This document shows positions 1-11,900 of a stretch of 35,112 bases of DNA, piece after piece (positions within the stretch are counted from its first letter, which is position 1; the number at the start of each line of letters is the position of its first letter). The notes beneath the pieces are model-generated. The model was not told the origin of the DNA. It did no database searches and was given only the letters and a program-made list of their open reading frames with translations. The stretch is taken from the NCBI GenBank assembly GCA_013365365.1, contig JABVXU010000554.1:1-35112 (forward strand), in the 5' to 3' direction. The translations under genes and the position numbers were made by a program. This DNA comes from Cruorifilaria tuberocauda (taxonomy: Eukaryota > Nematoda > Chromadorea > Rhabditida > Onchocercidae).

Positions 1-171
1 GTAATTATTAAATATTGAATGTTTACTATTTCTTTTGCCGAAAATTATAAAACTAATAAATGAAAAGTGATGAAAAAGGAGACAAATGAATTAATAGAAT
101 TTGCAGAAAAATTGGGCAATTTTAAATTTATAATTAAATTATTAATGACAGACTTTTCAATATCATTTCAG
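1..171 (+). other. Partial intron of the nuclear receptor gene
   Basis: The window opens on GTAATT, which has the form of a splice donor, and runs AT-rich to a TTTCAG-type acceptor ending at 171. It may be a complete intron cut exactly at its donor; that is inference from the first six bases. Confidence 0.45.
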
Positions 172-290
172 AAATATCTATTTTCGAGACTGTGAACGGA
201 TCATGGATCAGCTTGTTGCACCAATGAAATTTCTCAAAATTGATGATGTGGAATTTGTTGCATTAAAAGCTTGCGTTCTGTTTAATCCTG
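172..290 (+). CDS. Nuclear receptor exon A (LBD helices 3-5)
   Basis: Acceptor TTTCAG at 171, donor G|GTTAGC at 291, leaving in phase 1. It encodes 39 residues starting NIYFRDCERIMDQLVAPM and ending KACVLFNP. The split codon G|AT with the next exon gives the Asp of FNPD. Confidence 0.85.
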
Positions 291-2682
291 GTTAGCTAGC
301 TGTTATAATTAACTTTTTTTCTATATTTTATAAATTGGTGGATTCTTTTTCGATGAAAATTTTTAATAAATTGGAACAGTAATTTTCAAAATCTTATCAT
401 ACTATGAAAAATGTCTTGTTCATGAATTTTAATCGATAGATGTAACTAATTGTACAGTTAAATAGGCTTTAGATGAAATACTTGGGAAGGATTTAAAGTC
501 ATTTATTGTAGTAGCAAAAGGCTTATCAAGTGGAAGCGTTATGGATATCTTAGCAACTCGTCGTCGTATATTCGGCGCATTGGAGCATTATGTTAGTATG
601 AAAATTCCGACTGACGTGAACAGAATTGGTGATCTTACATTCTTCATATTATCACCGTTACAGGTTAATTAATTTTTAATTTTTATAATACACTTTCATA
701 GTATTGTGAAAGTTTTTGAACTAGGCAGTTATTATGAAATAAGTAGTATATTATGTATATTGAAATAGTAATATGAAATAAGTAGTTATTACTAAAAAGT
801 AATTGTATAAAATTATCAATAATTTTAGAAATAATTTAATGAGTTCATTTATTACAAAAATATTCCCGAAAAAATTTTTTAACTAATTTCCAGTTTGTAT
901 TTTCTTGAAATATTTCATAAACTTTTATTTTTCACATTAAATGTATTGTATCATTGGAAATACAAAAAGTCCAACTTTCATATTGTTTAATTGTATTTAC
1001 TGTAAGCTGCATGATTCATTTTCAGGCATTAGCTAATGCTGTTTGTGAGGATGTTTTAGTATTCAAATTATCAGGTGTCGCGAATATTGATCAATTAATG
1101 GAAGAATTAATTTTAACTGAAACAAAAGAACGAAAAATTTCTGGTCGCTTAAATTCTGGTAACTTTTTGCAGCGTTTCTTTCTTTCATTTGTAAAATTCA
1201 AAATGAGATATTTAGACATTTTTCGTAAAGTTATAATGAAACGCTTGAATCTTAGAACTTAAAAAATAAAATCTTAAGCTTCTTCTGAAATAACAAAACT
1301 TTCATTTTCCAACTTTAACTTTTTATATTTAATCATCTGATAAATCATTCTAATAAAAACATTTGAATTAAATGGATAAAGTGCAAAACTTTCGTCCATG
1401 TAATTAATTAAAAAACTCGATAGCTTAGTTAAGTATTACTGCTAAGAAGTAGTATGGGAAAAAAATCAATATTGTACTTTATATTTTCAAGAAATTATAT
1501 TTACAATTAATATTTGATTACCGTTTTTGTTGTCTATTAAATAATTTTAAATATTTTGAGAAGATTGTTTTCTTTTGTTTCTCTTTCTTTTTTCTTAACT
1601 TTTCCAGAAAATTTATCGATGAGAAACTTATATACGGAAAGATTGAAAACATCATATTTGAGCAATTCAACTTCGTGTGATGACGTGGAAAGGTTTTTTT
1701 AGAAGCTTAATTTGCTTTAGCATTAGGAAATATCACTTTTCTATAATCTCATACTTTCATAGTTACTTTATAATCGGTCATCTTAACTCTCCCGGCATAT
1801 ATGCGTCATAAATTTAATTTGACAAAGTTATTAGTAATATAAATTGATATTACAGAACAATTTCAAATATTTGGCGGATTGAAACAAAAACATTTCAACT
1901 TTTTTTGATTTTCGAAAATGACTTAAATTGCAATTATAAAAGTTGAAATGATCAAAATTAAAATTACTTTTCTTTTGTATTACAGTCCTATTTTGAATCA
2001 TTTAAACAATACTTCGAATACATCATCACCCGCTGTTGATATGAATGATTTCGAAGAACCATCATATCGTAGATATTCACCAACAGTCAATACATTATCA
2101 TCCCTCATTCTGGATCCCTTTAAAAGGTACACATAAAACACACCTTGTTTTTTCAATAAGTAGAAATCCGACTAATTTAAAAATGGAAATATCTTCAAGA
2201 AGACAACATTCAGTAATTTTAATTTGTTTTCATTAATATCAAAATAATAAAGAAGTAAGCATACTTGAAGTAACCATTTCTAATTTTGATTCCTTATCGA
2301 TATTTCTTCATTTCCAATTTTCAGTACTGTATGCAATTATCAAGTATACTGTGATAAAATACTGTTTGAATATCTTTTGTCGTTATCTTGCAATCAAAAA
2401 AAGAAAAGTCGTTAGGGGAAGTTATCTCGAAATAAAACAGTAAGAATTCGAATTAACAGTATTTTTAGAAAAACTTAGAATTCACATTATCAAGTTTTAA
2501 GTGATAAAGATGATAACTGATAAATGTTTAGTGACCCTGCATCCCCAGTACAACTTCAGTCGACCAGTGTCTCGGATATCACTTCTCCAACATACTTAAC
2601 AGCTTGGACAACGCCATCATCGCATCGAACAACCTATCTCGAGAACGATGACTATTACATTGCTTCATCCATGAATTTTTAA
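172..2682 (+). CDS. Nuclear hormone receptor, HNF4-like (3' part; six exons)
   Basis: Ligand-regulated transcription factor of the nuclear receptor family; the visible 272 residues are the second half of the ligand-binding domain (LBD) plus a C-terminal tail. Exons are 172-290, 473-663, 1026-1158, 1608-1692, 1986-2126 and 2532-2682, and all five junctions keep frame. Residues 1-103 hold the middle LBD helices, with MKFLKIDDVEFVALKACVLF and FNPD typical of helices 4-6. Residues 125-133 (DQLMEELIL) match the AF-2 coactivator helix and sit just after GVAN, as in HNF4-type receptors. Residues from about 140 to 272 are a Ser/Thr/Asn/Pro-rich F-domain-like tail, ending in SSMNF. The DNA-binding domain and the start lie upstream of the window. 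Nematodes carry many HNF4-derived receptors; I cannot name the orthologue. Family assignment is firm from AF-2 and the helix 4-6 pattern, the subfamily is inference. Confidence 0.88.
473..663 (+). CDS. Nuclear receptor exon B (LBD helices 6-9)
   Basis: The acceptor is CTTTAG at 472. A nearer candidate, AATAG at 462, is rejected because it would not join in frame. Donor is CAG|GTTAAT at 664, phase 0. It encodes 63 whole codons, beginning EILGKDLKSFIVVAKG and ending FFILSPLQ. Confidence 0.85.
1026..1158 (+). CDS. Nuclear receptor exon C (AF-2 helix)
   Basis: Classic TTTTCAG acceptor at 1025 and donor G|GTAACT at 1159, phase 1. It encodes ALANAVCEDVLVFKLSGVAN and then IDQLMEELILTETKERK. DQLMEELIL is the AF-2 coactivator-binding helix. 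Open reading continues 5' of the acceptor to 954 and 3' past the donor, but both extensions lose the receptor pattern and are taken as intron. Confidence 0.87.
1608..1692 (+). CDS. Nuclear receptor exon D (tail)
   Basis: Acceptor TTTTCCAG at 1607 and donor AG|GTTTTT at 1693. It enters after one base of a split codon (G|AA, Glu) and leaves in phase 2. It encodes 27 whole codons including MRNLYTERLKTSYLSNSTS; polar and Ser-rich, with no recognised fold. It is supported by frame continuity on both sides. Confidence 0.72.
1986..2126 (+). CDS. Nuclear receptor exon E (Ser/Asn-rich tail)
   Basis: Acceptor ATTACAG at 1985 and donor AG|GTACAC at 2127, phase 2 to phase 2. It encodes 46 whole codons rich in Ser, Asn, Thr and Pro, including NNTSNTSSPAVDMNDFEEPS and SPTVNTLSSLILDPFK. 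It belongs to a long F-domain-like extension after AF-2. Confidence 0.8.
2532..2682 (+). CDS. Nuclear receptor terminal exon F
   Basis: Acceptor GTTTAG at 2531, entering on the last base of an AGT Ser codon. It reads 49 codons to a TAA at 2680-2682, with SDPASPVQLQSTSVSD near the start and YLENDDYYIASSMNF at the C-terminus. GC content rises over this exon relative to its flanks. I see no canonical AATAAA in the first few hundred bases after the stop. Confidence 0.85.
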
Positions 2683-2951
2683 CCATTAATTATTTAAATC
2701 TCATTTGAAGTATTAATTATTATTCAAAGTATAGATAAAAGCAATTTCCTTTCAAAGAGGAACTAATGAAGGTAAAAAAAGTAGCTAAGAGGAGAAATGA
2801 TAATAACCTTTCTTATCATTAATTAACATTGTTATACTTATCATAAAAGTTTTCTTTTCTTTCCTTCTTCATAAAATATCAATTTATCACAGTGTTTTTG
2901 TTTAATGCTATTACATTACTCTTATTTTCTTCCATACTTTTGTTTTAAGAA

Positions 2952-3004
2952 ACTTTTGAGAATGGATTATACGCATTTGTTGCGTATAATCCATTCTCAA
3001 AAGT
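2952..3004. repeat. Perfect 24-bp inverted repeat (hairpin)
   Basis: Arms 2952-2975 and 2981-3004 are exact reverse complements separated by the 5-base loop TTTGT. One A-A mismatch outside the arms is followed by about four more pairs. The arms are richer in G+C than their surroundings. It lies 270 bp past the receptor stop codon, so it could be in that transcript's 3' UTR. The loop is short for a microRNA precursor. Confidence 0.95.
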
Positions 3005-4160
3005 ATTTTTCTGGGAAATTTTCTTACGTTTATAATCAGTCATTTTTCTCTCTACAAGTGAATAATACTTCATAACGTTTTACGTGACCTCTAAAAGTTA
3101 AAATTCTTGTTATTTTCTATTATCAATATAATTTGTTTTCGTGCAATGTTTTAATAAGTTTCATTTTCAGCTTCAGTTTCATTTTTAATTAGCTTAATTA
3201 GTTCCAAAACTCTTTCATTATCTTGTTATACGAAGAATTGAATATCCAAGTATAGCTGTTGCTTGGAATGAACTTCTCGGTATTTCATGATATAATATTA
3301 GTGCATAATTCGGATATGAATAAGCTGGCCGAGACGGAGAGACATTTTCTATTTTCATTTCTACTTCACTTTATCAAACTTATTTGTTAAATTATTATGA
3401 TTTTGCTCAAATTTTTAGAGCCTTTTCCTTCATATTCCATCCAAATATTATTAAACTTTTGTAGATTTACACAACTGATATATCTGTTGCATTGCAAGAG
3501 AATTTGTAGAATTTATTGATTATAAGTATGTTGCAATATAACTGATATAAGTATCACAAATTTACCTCAGACTGACAATTTTCTTTTTAATTTTCTTGGA
3601 TTTAAAAAAAAATTTTTGATCTAAAAAACTTGCAAAAACTTGATTTCTTCCTCTTTTATCTTATCTCCCGTATTCCCGATGTTATTTGATATACATTTGC
3701 TCAAATTTACGGATACTACCATTTTCTGGATAGCATTTTTCCTTTTATCGCACCAATACATTCATATATCATCATATTACTATAGATATTATAATTGTAT
3801 AGATATTGTTATCATTTTTAACTTTGAAAGGTATGATGTAATTTTGTTCGGTAATTGATTAAGTAATTTCGAAGAAACTATAAAGTATACAATTAAAGAG
3901 TTCGACAAACTATCAATCTTTGAATGGCATATCAGTATGGTAATTGCTAATTTTTCACCTCATTTTGTTAGATTCAATTCAAATGTTGAATTATTTTCTC
4001 CAAGCATTTATTGATTTTCTTTGAGTTTTACTTTTTGCAACAAAATATATTTTTTTGTAAGTATTATCATTAGGACGATATTTGCCTACATTTCATTTAA
4101 CCTGAAATTTTGACTTAAGAAAACGTGTACTTGCTGCACTTATTTCACTTCACTTCATAG

Positions 4161-4206
4161 CGCAAAATTGGAAAGGGACGTCGAAAATGGTAAAATATTC
4201 TGATAG
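4161..4206 (+). other. Weak candidate 5' exon
   Basis: A short GC-richer segment follows TTCATAG and ends at a good donor, GATAG|GTAAGA. It contains an ATG in good context at 4187 (AAAATGG) reading MVKYSDR into the donor. It could be an upstream exon of the gene at 8768 or chance. No partner exon can be assigned. Confidence 0.18.
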
Positions 4207-6650
4207 GTAAGAGAATTAAGGAATGAAATAAAAGAATTTTTGCGTGTAAACGTCAAATTTGCAGAAGTAGCTAAAATGCAAATGAGTTAATTTCAGAAAA
4301 GAACCCTTAAATTCCATTGAATTGCTTCAACTTTAAACTTTTATTGGAATTAAAGTAAATTATAAAGACTTAATTTAAATTGAGCAAAATTATAAGAAAA
4401 CTTAACTGATTAAATCGCTTCGGCTAAAACTTATTATATCTCGGGCGTAGAACTGTTAAATATCCAATATATATTGAAATATAATAACATTAAATAGAAT
4501 CGATACAAGTTTTTAAGTATAAATTAGATAAAGTAATAAAAAGGTAACTAAAACAGATAATGCGATGGAAAATTCTCGAAAAATTATCACATTTTCTGCT
4601 AAAATGATAAAAAGATATGCATTATCACTATATCATTACTGATTTAATTAATTTATCATATAATTAAGTATATATTTTTTCAAAATTGCAAATAAATGGA
4701 TATATTCCAACGAAACATTTGAATATTCTTTGGTGTTTTGAAAATTTTCCACAGTTTCTCAGATTGGAACTAAAAAGAAATGGAAAATATTATCTCTAGG
4801 CTCATTTTCTCATATCTTCAGCAAAATTAATCCTTAAAGAGCCAATCATCTCCGTATAATTCCACTCCACAAATGCAATACTTTGTGCATTCTTCGTTAA
4901 ATTCACTATAAATACGGATTTAAATTCACAAAGCTCGACAATTTCAGATTAAATAAGCAATAGAAAGAAATTTTGAAATTATTACAGGCTGTGATGATTA
5001 CCAAAATGAAATACTCAAAATGATCATAACATTAATCATTGCTAAATCATTATTTGACCTATTAATGACTAGCTAATTCTCCTTTTATCGTTTTGAACCG
5101 AATTAATAAAGACAAAATAAATATAAATAAGCAGGATAGACATATGGACATTGATTAAAATAAACCAAAGAAATACTGTAAAAATTTTCAATTTTAAATG
5201 ATGAAAAATTATTTATTAGTTTCTTTATTCATTTATAATATTATTTTGTTGTTTTATTTCTGAGCCATTTTTAAAAGTACATTTGCTTTGCGGTCACATA
5301 GAAGGAACGACGTAAATGAGAAATAACTCTTTTCATACTTCACATTTTCATCGTCTTTTCATTTTATTAAGCTTATATGAGAGATTTAAGTGAGAGGGGA
5401 AATGAAATTTTTAAATTGCTATCTCTCGAAAGCTGTAAAACTGAAAAACATGTGGAAGAGTTCTTTTCTTCTCTCTTCAAGAAACTTTCTACATAAGTAA
5501 TTTTGTGAATAATTTTCAAATTTTCTTCCGTTTAATCCATCGTTCGATAATTTTTTATAAATTTTATAAAAGTAAGTTTTTTTGCATAACTATTTGACCT
5601 AATTATTTGTATTTCAGAATATTCTGAAATTCGCTTTAATAAGGAGAAACTTACTGTAGTTGATCACCTATAGGATAGTTTTAATCAAATTATCAAAGTC
5701 TTGTCGTTCAATTATTTTATTACTTTCTATCAGAATAAAATTTTGTGTCATCAAAATTGTACTATCTGAGATTTTATACTATTTTAAATTTTGTAAAATA
5801 TTTATCTGATATTAACAAGTAGTGATAAATCTAAAGTCGAATAGAGAATCGGAAGGTTCTATTACGTATAGTTATTTGTAATAATTTAGATTGCAACCAT
5901 ATTAATTATCTAACTCTACACCAATCAATTCGAAATTTCATGATAAAATTGATAAATGAAGCAATTCATGGGAAGTATGAAATATTATTGATGCTCTCGT
6001 CCAAATTTCCATTGCTTAATTAATTTCGAATTTTCATATCGCATTATTAATTCAAAGTCACTAAATTAAATTGCATTTATGATTTCTGTCTGTGAATAAA
6101 GCCTACCGTATCATTTAGAGAATCTTAAACGAATATTAAAGCATTTTATTAGATAATATTAGTTAATCACCTAAAAATATATCATAGTATATGGTTTACA
6201 AAATTGTTTTCATTTCAGGTTTTTTTAAAATTATTCATTTTATAATAATTAATTCAATGATTTCCATTTTTTCTCTATTTATTTTTACATTAGAATATCA
6301 ATGTATCCACTTTAAATCATAATAAAACACTTTAGAACAAATATAAATCATCAAATTGATCCATAAAGAGTAAGTAAAACAAACTAATACTAAGTTATAA
6401 TAATTGTTCGTAATTCATTTATTTTGATTCCTTTACACTTTGTTTATTACAATCTTTCCTTTCCTTTAATTAAAATATTGTATTAAACTAAAGTTTAACT
6501 GCAAAAAGAATTTGACGGATTTTTTTCTTATCGCTTATCATTCTTCTCATATTAGCACAGTATTTATCATTCGATATTTGCATGTAACTGAAATAAGTAA
6601 AGTGTAAATGAACAAATAAACAAAATCTCACATTCTTGTGCAGTTAAGAA

Positions 6651-6880
6651 TTCATGTATTCATATTCTTTTCATATCGTAATCATATATTCATATTCATG
6701 TTCTCTTCATATCGTAATCATATGTTCATATTCATATTCTTTTCATATCGTAATCATATGTTCATATTCATATTCTTTTCATATCGTAATCATATGTTCA
6801 TATTCATATTCTTTTCATATCGTAATCATATGTTCATATTCATGTTCTCTTCATATCGTAATCATATATTCATATTTATA
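6651..6880. repeat. 36-bp minisatellite, six copies
   Basis: A 36-bp unit built on TTCATATCGTAATCATAT plus TTCATATTC-type spacers is repeated six times with partial ends. The three inner copies are nearly identical. Outer copies share variants (ATATATTC in place of ATATGTTC, ATGTTCTC in place of ATATTCTT) at both ends. The period is a multiple of three, so several frames stay open and translate as 12-residue repeats. This is a repeat artefact, not evidence of a gene. Confidence 0.95.
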
Positions 6881-7118
6881 TTCAAATTCACAAGTAAGAA
6901 TTCATATTCACAAATGAAGAATTTAACACTCAAACCTTCTTATTTCTTTAAAAGAAAAAAATAAAACAAAAGAGCAAAAACGAAAAAAAGCGAAAGAAAA
7001 AACTGAAATTGAATGAGCCGTTAAAATTGGGTCAGACAATCAATTAGTTTCAGTTTAATACCAAACTAAACTTATTGCTTAAAACACACAACCCAACATA
7101 TAACTCCTCGTGTTTCAG

Positions 7119-7127
7119 GTTTCACAG
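7119..7127 (+). other. Possible 9-nt microexon or trans-splice acceptor
   Basis: GTTTCACAG is bracketed by a classic GTGTTTCAG acceptor and a CAG|GTAATT donor. It may be a microexon, a pair of competing acceptors or chance. Confidence 0.15.
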
Positions 7128-8021
7128 GTAATTTTTGCTGCAAATTCAAACTTATCTTTTCATTGATTTAAAAATAATAGTCTTTCATATTTTATTCATT
7201 TAATTTAAGTTTTTCAGTTTTTGATTTAATTTAAATTCATTTGAAACTTTCATCGAAATTTGCAAATTTTGTCTTGAAATTCTGTTGGCAAATTTTCTAT
7301 CAGAAGATTTTTTAGTCATAAGTTTAAGCAAAAATTAAATCCGAATTATATATAATTTAGTATAATAACCATATGAAAGATTCATAGGAATTTTTATAAA
7401 TGATTTCATGAATTTTAAATGATTTCAATCTATTTAAATATGCATTGGTTCAATATCATTTTCCTTTTGCTTATAAACAACATTTGAATAATGATTTCCA
7501 ATTACTTACACTATTTTCAGGTCAAAGATTTTAAAAAAGAGAAATGAAAACATATAAAATGAAGTTAGTATTGGCATTCAAATGATTTGTTGATAAAAAT
7601 TGGATCGTACTTTGGGATTACTTCACTAATAATGGAATCAAATAGTTGAATAAGTTGATTTATGCTGCAACTTATATTTGATAATGATTTCCGCTAATAA
7701 TCTTAAGAATTAAAATAGTTATAACTATCATTAAAAGGATTGACGTTTTTTCCCTTCCCTTTAAATAATATTAATCTAATTGTAAATATCTTATCATAAA
7801 CAATTTAAAAAATTTGTATTCAAATTTTCCATTCAAAATTTTAAACCTAATGTTTCGAAATAAATGGATATAAGCTTTTCATAAAGAGAATTATTAAGAA
7901 ATTTATTTATTGGGATTTCGCTTAATACTCATTAACTGTAATTATCAAAGTTATATTTTCTTATGGGCCAAAAAACTACTTAATTTCTCAAACTTTTCGG
8001 TTGCACATTGCAAAGCTTCAG

Positions 8022-8051
8022 CTATGAGCTGTTAGAAGTATGCGGAGAAAG
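8022..8051 (+). other. Weak candidate exon, 30 nt
   Basis: Acceptor GCTTCAG at 8021 and donor AAAG|GTAAAT at 8052, with GC content above its surroundings. In one frame it reads YELLEVCGE with symmetric phase 2. It may be a 5' UTR exon of the gene starting at 8768. Nothing else supports it. Confidence 0.2.
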
Positions 8052-8767
8052 GTAAATAAATGTAAGTGGGATTCTGAACAGATAACTGAACACATCACAT
8101 TACTTTATGGATTATATGAGATGGAAAAAGTATAATTGAATATGAAATTGCTCTGTTCATTCAGCTGTAACAATTATTTTTCAGTTTAGTTGAGAAAAAC
8201 TTTTTTCCAACGCCTTACTTTTCTTATTTAAATGTGATGAAGTTATTCATAAATTACAAATTGTTAGTTTGTTCGATTGTTAGATTGTTAGTTTCTATCT
8301 ATTGTATTTAACAATGAATCAGTTTGTAAGCTTTTCATATTTTCATTAAAACAAAGTATCTAAAATTTTCTTCGATTTATTTTTTAAAAATTAATTTAAT
8401 TTTTAATAGGAAATACAAAATCAAAAAAAATTAGGTAAAAAGATACTTGAAAATTTTTCAACAATCGACTGCTCTTGCTGATGATACAGTAAAATTGATC
8501 ATAAATTTTAATGAAAATGAAATAAATTGAATTTTAATAAAAGCGCCTATTTTTTCCCATATAGTTTTTTTGTGAATTTTCAAATGGAACTGTGTAAATT
8601 AAATTTGATTGAAAATGTTTCTTTATAGAATTTAATTGATATCAAGGATATCATCGTTGAAAGAACTGTATTATTACGGTACGAATGTCATCGCTATTAT
8701 TTTTGTTAATCTGATAAGACTTTAATCAAATTTGCTTGCTGATATTACTGATAATATTATCATCAAA

Positions 8768-8996
8768 ATGGTAGTTGGACGTTCAGCTATATTTGCTAAG
8801 TCTCATCGACGATATTCACTTATAGCATCTGATATGCCAGCTAGCACAGCTAAACTTATTCGTCGTCGTGACGAAACTTTGAAAGGCAGGCGCTTTATTT
8901 GTTTGTTTCATGGTTTTCATTTTTGTGACGATAAATTAAATTATCATTCGATAGCTGCCTTCAAGGTGAAAACAAATCCTTTCGTACAAACAATAA
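8768..8996 (+). CDS. Unrecognised gene, exon 1 (start codon)
   Basis: Encodes 76 residues from MVVGRSAIFAKSHRRYSLIA, through the basic stretch KLIRRRDETLKGRRF, to AFKVKTNPFVQTI. It is rich in Arg/Lys and GC-richer than its flanks. The donor A|GTAAGC at 8997 fits phase 1; an earlier AAG|GTGAAA at 8965 is phase 0 and would not fit the next exon. No signal peptide or membrane segment is evident. Confidence 0.65.
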
Positions 8997-11900
8997 GTAA
9001 GCATTATTTATGAAATATTTTAATATGAAAGTTCTGCTATTGAATTGCTAATGTTAGCATAGAAACAAAAAATAGCTGCAAACTATTAGCTTCAGAATAA
9101 TTTAATTCAAATTATGTTCTATTTAACCTGAATGTTTGACCTTTGATTTAGTCTTCAAAAAAAGAAGCAAAGAATTGATATTTAGCTTAATTTCAACAAT
9201 CTTTTCATTTTTTATCCTTATTTCAATTTCAATTCTAATACACATAACATTCAAAGTAATAATCATCCTTATTATATTGAAGTTACAAATAATGAAATTT
9301 GGATTAAAAAAAGAGGAAACTTTTGCGTAAAATTATTCACTTTTCTATAATTACAGTTAATTAACAGTGTCAAAACAGAAATACAAATCGAGAAACGAAA
9401 TTAGGTAATTTCAAGTAAAATAAAAAGAGTTTGATTAAGTAGAAAGAGAAAAAGCATTGGAGAGAATAAGCATAAAAAAGCTTTAAAAATGCTAACAACA
9501 AGTTAGCCATCAATAAACTGACTTAATGTGTTTCCTTCTTTCTCATTTTCCTTCTTTCGTATGATACTTTAAAATGAATATTCAGTTAAAATATTCCGGT
9601 ATTTTTTCCGGTTTTTCTCCGTCCCATCTAGTCCTATAACTTCGAGATATATTGTTTAAAATGAAATTTTTTGCAAATTTCTTATCTATTTTTCCTCTAT
9701 CGATTTGTACATACTTGTTTAGTATACCACTGATTGATTCTAAGAATATTCCACTGAGATGGTCGGACGAAATTTTACTGAAATAAAAGGTTCGTGATGA
9801 TATTATAATATGTTGTTATCATATCATATGAATAATTATAAGTTTTACGCACATCTCATAAATAACTATGAGAAATGCGATGAAATTCGTGCATTCTTTG
9901 ATATCATTGATTATCTATTCAGCATGTCTTTCATCATTGATAGTTAGTCCTTCAAGACTTTTATTGCTTCAAAAAATCATCGTTTTACACCTTTTGCCTT
10001 CTTATCAAGGTAACCTAAAAAGAAATTCACTTACTAATAGTGATAAGAGAAATAGCTGGCAGCAGCTTGATAAGAGATCATTGATTGATTTTCCTTATCT
10101 CAAAACAGGATATTCTTCTTAGTGAAATTTTTTTATACTTATCAATCATATTTTTGATAGTAATACGCCTTTAAATGATAACTGTAATTCCTCCTAAAGT
10201 TTACTTATACTTTCATGGGTGATTTCACCACAAGTTAATCCTTAAAGGTAATATTTGTTAATATTTTTTAATATTTGGTCATAATAGATTAATAGCATAT
10301 CCAAGTTTTTATTATCAGATAATGCTGTGCTATCTCTAATTTACGCAAAATAAACTTGGAGCTTTATTCAGATTTTAATTTTACATTAGAAGGAAGTATT
10401 TAAAGTTAAATTGATAAGTAAAATCAAATCAGAAGAGCAAAAATTCAATTATTCAGCTATCCAACATCAAATTCTCCTCTTTTCGCTTCAAATTCTGCTT
10501 ACTTTTCAGTGAAAAAATTTTTTTGAAAAGAAACGATGAAGCATTGATAATCTTCAATTTCATGTTTCACATATATCGGAATTGAACGATTAATTCTTAT
10601 TAGAATATAATCGAATATTTATTGTATATTGTATGGAATAATTTACTGGGAATTATGATAATTTGTTGTAGAAAAAGTAAAATATTTCGTTACATAAATT
10701 ATTGATTTTAGTAATTTAGATAAGTATGAAAATAATCAAATGAAATCAGTATTGGAGGTAATGATCTGACGGTTGAAATATGATCGAAGAGAAATTGATA
10801 GAATTGGAATGAATTAGAATTTGCAGGATGTAATGTGATTCGGAAAGATATCGGAAATCAGAATTTGACATAAAAGCGGAAATTTTTTGAAATGATTTTA
10901 AGATCAAATCGAATTTGAAAATGAATTTAGAAATTTTAAAAAGATTTAAAAAATAAGATATATTGATTTATGAAATTGTTGAGGTTATGATTGAAAATTT
11001 TAGGATGAAAAGATATATTGTGTATGATGAGGCGCAGTACGTATAAAACCGCCAAATTAATTTTTCATGGAATTAGCAGAAAATTACAATTTATGCAAAT
11101 GATCGAATTGCGTGCCTGAGTCTAAATTTCAAACAGGATATCGCCATTACTCTTTCATTTCTCTGATGTTAAGATGGATAAAATGATTACCTTCAAAATC
11201 GCTTGTAATTTTTGCTCTTTCCGACTCTTCTGATAAAGATTAGAAGAGTTTGAGAGCATTTCCCTAAATAATATTTGAAATGCTAATTAATTATAATAAT
11301 AATCATAAAACTCCAATCATAATCACAATCAAAGAATCAATCATAAAACTAAAAAAAAATGATAAAACTGATAAGAAAGATAAATTTTGATAGCTAAAAA
11401 TTTTGATAGGCAAAGCAAAATAAAAGTTAAACACATTGTTAGTCTTCGAATTAGAAATGTATTATTGAGCAAAGTTATTTAAAAATTTGGCAATTAGAAG
11501 TGATGATTTTTGAGATTTATCAAATAAATGTGATGGAAATTTTTGAAAAAATATTTTGTGCCAAATTCAGATAAGTAAGCTCGATATCCGGTTTACACCC
11601 TGCATTTCGTTTAGATTAAACTAAATTCCGGAACATATTCTGAGATAATTACCGAAAATATGCAATATAATAATAATATTAGATAATAAGATTGAAAATA
11701 AAGAAGTGATTACTGATATAACAGTGAAATACATGCGAACGCTTGGATTGAGTAACTTTTCAAAAAAATTTTTAAATCCTTTTTGCTTTTGGAAAAATTA
11801 TCATACGTTATTTTACGATATACTTTACGACGTTTTATTCATTTTTAGAATAAAATTTTAAAATTTCACTAAAAAAAATTACGTAATTCAATCTTTTTAA

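Larger units (their letters stand above)
2683..8767. other. Gene-poor intergenic stretch
   Basis: About 6 kb without a supported gene. It presumably carries the 3' UTR of the nuclear receptor and the 5' flank of the next gene. It holds a perfect hairpin (2952-3004), a 36-bp minisatellite (6651-6880), and weak exon-like segments at 4161-4206, 7119-7127 and 8022-8051. The rest is AT-rich sequence with frequent stops in all frames. Confidence 0.7.

Noticed and set aside
3195..3292. Stretch reading LVPKLFHYLVIRRIEYPSIA then VAWNELLGIS to a stop
   Set aside because: Coding-like in appearance but only about 30 codons, no start, only a weak ATTAG acceptor and no neighbouring exon to join.
6638..6964. 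Two overlapping open frames with 12-residue repeats
   Set aside because: They result from a 36-bp minisatellite whose period is a multiple of three; no coding features outside the repeat.
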